Below are positions 63,374-64,000 of a DNA stretch of 64,000 nt, piece by piece. Position 1 is the stretch's first letter. The number at the start of each line of letters is the position of its first letter. Source of the DNA: Sinohyriopsis cumingii (lineage: Eukaryota; Mollusca; Bivalvia; Unionida; Unionidae); the NCBI GenBank assembly GCA_028554795.2, contig JAPYKE020000578.1:124001-188000 (forward strand), in the 5' to 3' direction. Made by a program: the position numbers and the translations under genes. The notes beneath the pieces were generated by a model that worked only from the letters and a program-made list of their open reading frames with translations, was not told the DNA's origin and did no database searches.

Positions 63374-64000
63374 AACCGGTGACAAGAGCGATAGAGACAA
63401 TGTCTTCAACTCTATGGTGCATCATTTCTTGAATTAGAGAACAGCGGTAGATGGAAAAGTAACTTTTTTTTACTTACCATTAACTCGGAATCCTGTTGCA
63501 TGCAAGAATTAGACATCGAACATATATGCCACTCTATTTTGAAAATAGGTAAACTATACGGCACACGCGTGAACGCCGAAATATGGTTGGCTCAAAAACT
63601 TGGCGAAAATGTAACGTTTACATGTTTGTGTGTTTTGAGATTTCCTGGTGTACTGCCTGGTTATTAGGCAAAAGTGAGTGATTGACTTAGTTGAGAATTT
63701 GAAAGATTGTAAAGGGTGAAGGAGGTGTGTGAGGGTGAGTGCGAGAGAAAGTTGGGTAGTGGAAACTTAAAGGTAGGAGAAGGAGTGTAAAGAAGAAAGA
63801 AAGAAGGGTATTGGGGTATGAATTATGTATGTAGTGGTTTAGGCGATAGAGCCCCAGGTACGGTAGGTTAGTCGGTAGAGGACGAGGTACGGTGGGGTGG
63901 GAGTGGACGTGAAATGTTGTTTAGGACGCGACCTTTATGGCGGATTATCGGGGAACTTGATAAAGCTGGGAGTACACGATAAAGCTTGGTAGATAAGAGG
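63374..64000. repeat. Array unit 14 (partial, cut by window end)
   Basis: Only offsets 1-627 are present. It has GATAGAGAC and CAATGTCTTC like unit 12, the 8-T run with ACTTACC, and GGCACACGCGTGAACGCC. The array continues beyond the window. Confidence 0.95.

Larger units (their letters stand above)
1..64000. repeat. Macrosatellite-like tandem array, ~4.87-kb unit
   Basis: The same sequence recurs head to tail across the whole window. Successive occurrences of the anchor AACCGGTGAC lie at 1, 4876, 9754, 14628, 19502, 24375, 29251, 34127, 39003, 43879, 48755, 53627, 58501 and 63374, giving periods of 4872-4878 bp. All copies have the same orientation and no foreign DNA lies between them. Neither end of the array is in the window, so total copy number is unknown. 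The units carry lineage-specific substitutions, so this is not one read duplicated in silico. Long tandem units like this are usually homogenised by unequal exchange and conversion; amplification from a circle is an alternative. Confidence 0.98.

Noticed and set aside
1..64000. CRISPR-like or prokaryotic repeat array, plasmid or phage concatemer
   Set aside because: Repeat length, absence of spacers and of operon-style genes, the SINE and the splice signals all point to nuclear animal DNA.
1..64000. Ribosomal DNA, histone or other known tandem gene repeat
   Set aside because: No rRNA, 5S, snRNA or histone sequence is recognisable in the unit on either strand.
1..64000. Assembly artefact from repeating one consensus
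   Set aside because: Units carry private and lineage-shared changes in an ordered pattern, which simple duplication of a consensus would not make. Copy number could still be wrong.

Overview
The window is one uninterrupted head-to-tail tandem array. It holds 13 complete copies, plus the first 627 bp of a 14th, of a unit of about 4.87 kb (individual copies 4,872-4,878 bp). No array edge is visible at either end. Copies differ only by scattered substitutions, homopolymer length changes and a few short indels. The unit phase used here (starting at AACCGGTGAC) is arbitrary. The DNA is AT-rich, has no long intact reading frame, and carries a tRNA-derived SINE, splice-site-like signals and foldback repeats. 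It is therefore nuclear DNA of an animal, and a marine invertebrate such as a mollusc is my best guess. That guess rests on recalled resemblance of the SINE body to deeply conserved invertebrate SINE domains; I could not search a database.

Layout inside one unit (unit 1 coordinates): (a) 297-545, a strand-asymmetric purine/G-rich tract; (b) 699-1593, AT-rich DNA with two small hairpins; (c) 1594-1844, a 251-bp foldback element with 17-bp perfect terminal inverted repeats; (d) 1876-2562, a decayed plus-strand coding region of about 228 codons with in-frame stops, of unrecognised family; (e) 2563-3031, AT-rich DNA with a 10-bp inverted repeat; (f) 3032-4870 on the minus strand, a candidate split gene whose exon phases agree and whose first exon looks like a mitochondrial presequence; its second intron holds (g) 3736-4057, a SINE with polymerase III boxes, a simple-repeat tail and 9-bp target-site duplications.

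The array has internal history. Units 2-4 form one lineage, units 6-10 another and units 11-14 a third. Units 6-7 are repeated as units 8-9, giving a 9,752-bp dimer. Units 5, 9 and 10 are mosaics that switch lineage part-way. Unit 1 resembles units 11-14 at its left end and units 2-4 at its right end. This fits unequal exchange plus gene conversion in a macrosatellite, or amplification through a circular intermediate. The SINE, foldback element and coding fragment occur in every copy with the same defects, so they were present in the founder before amplification.

No working multi-gene system can be supported. The most interesting content is the array architecture and the repeated minus-strand gene fragment.
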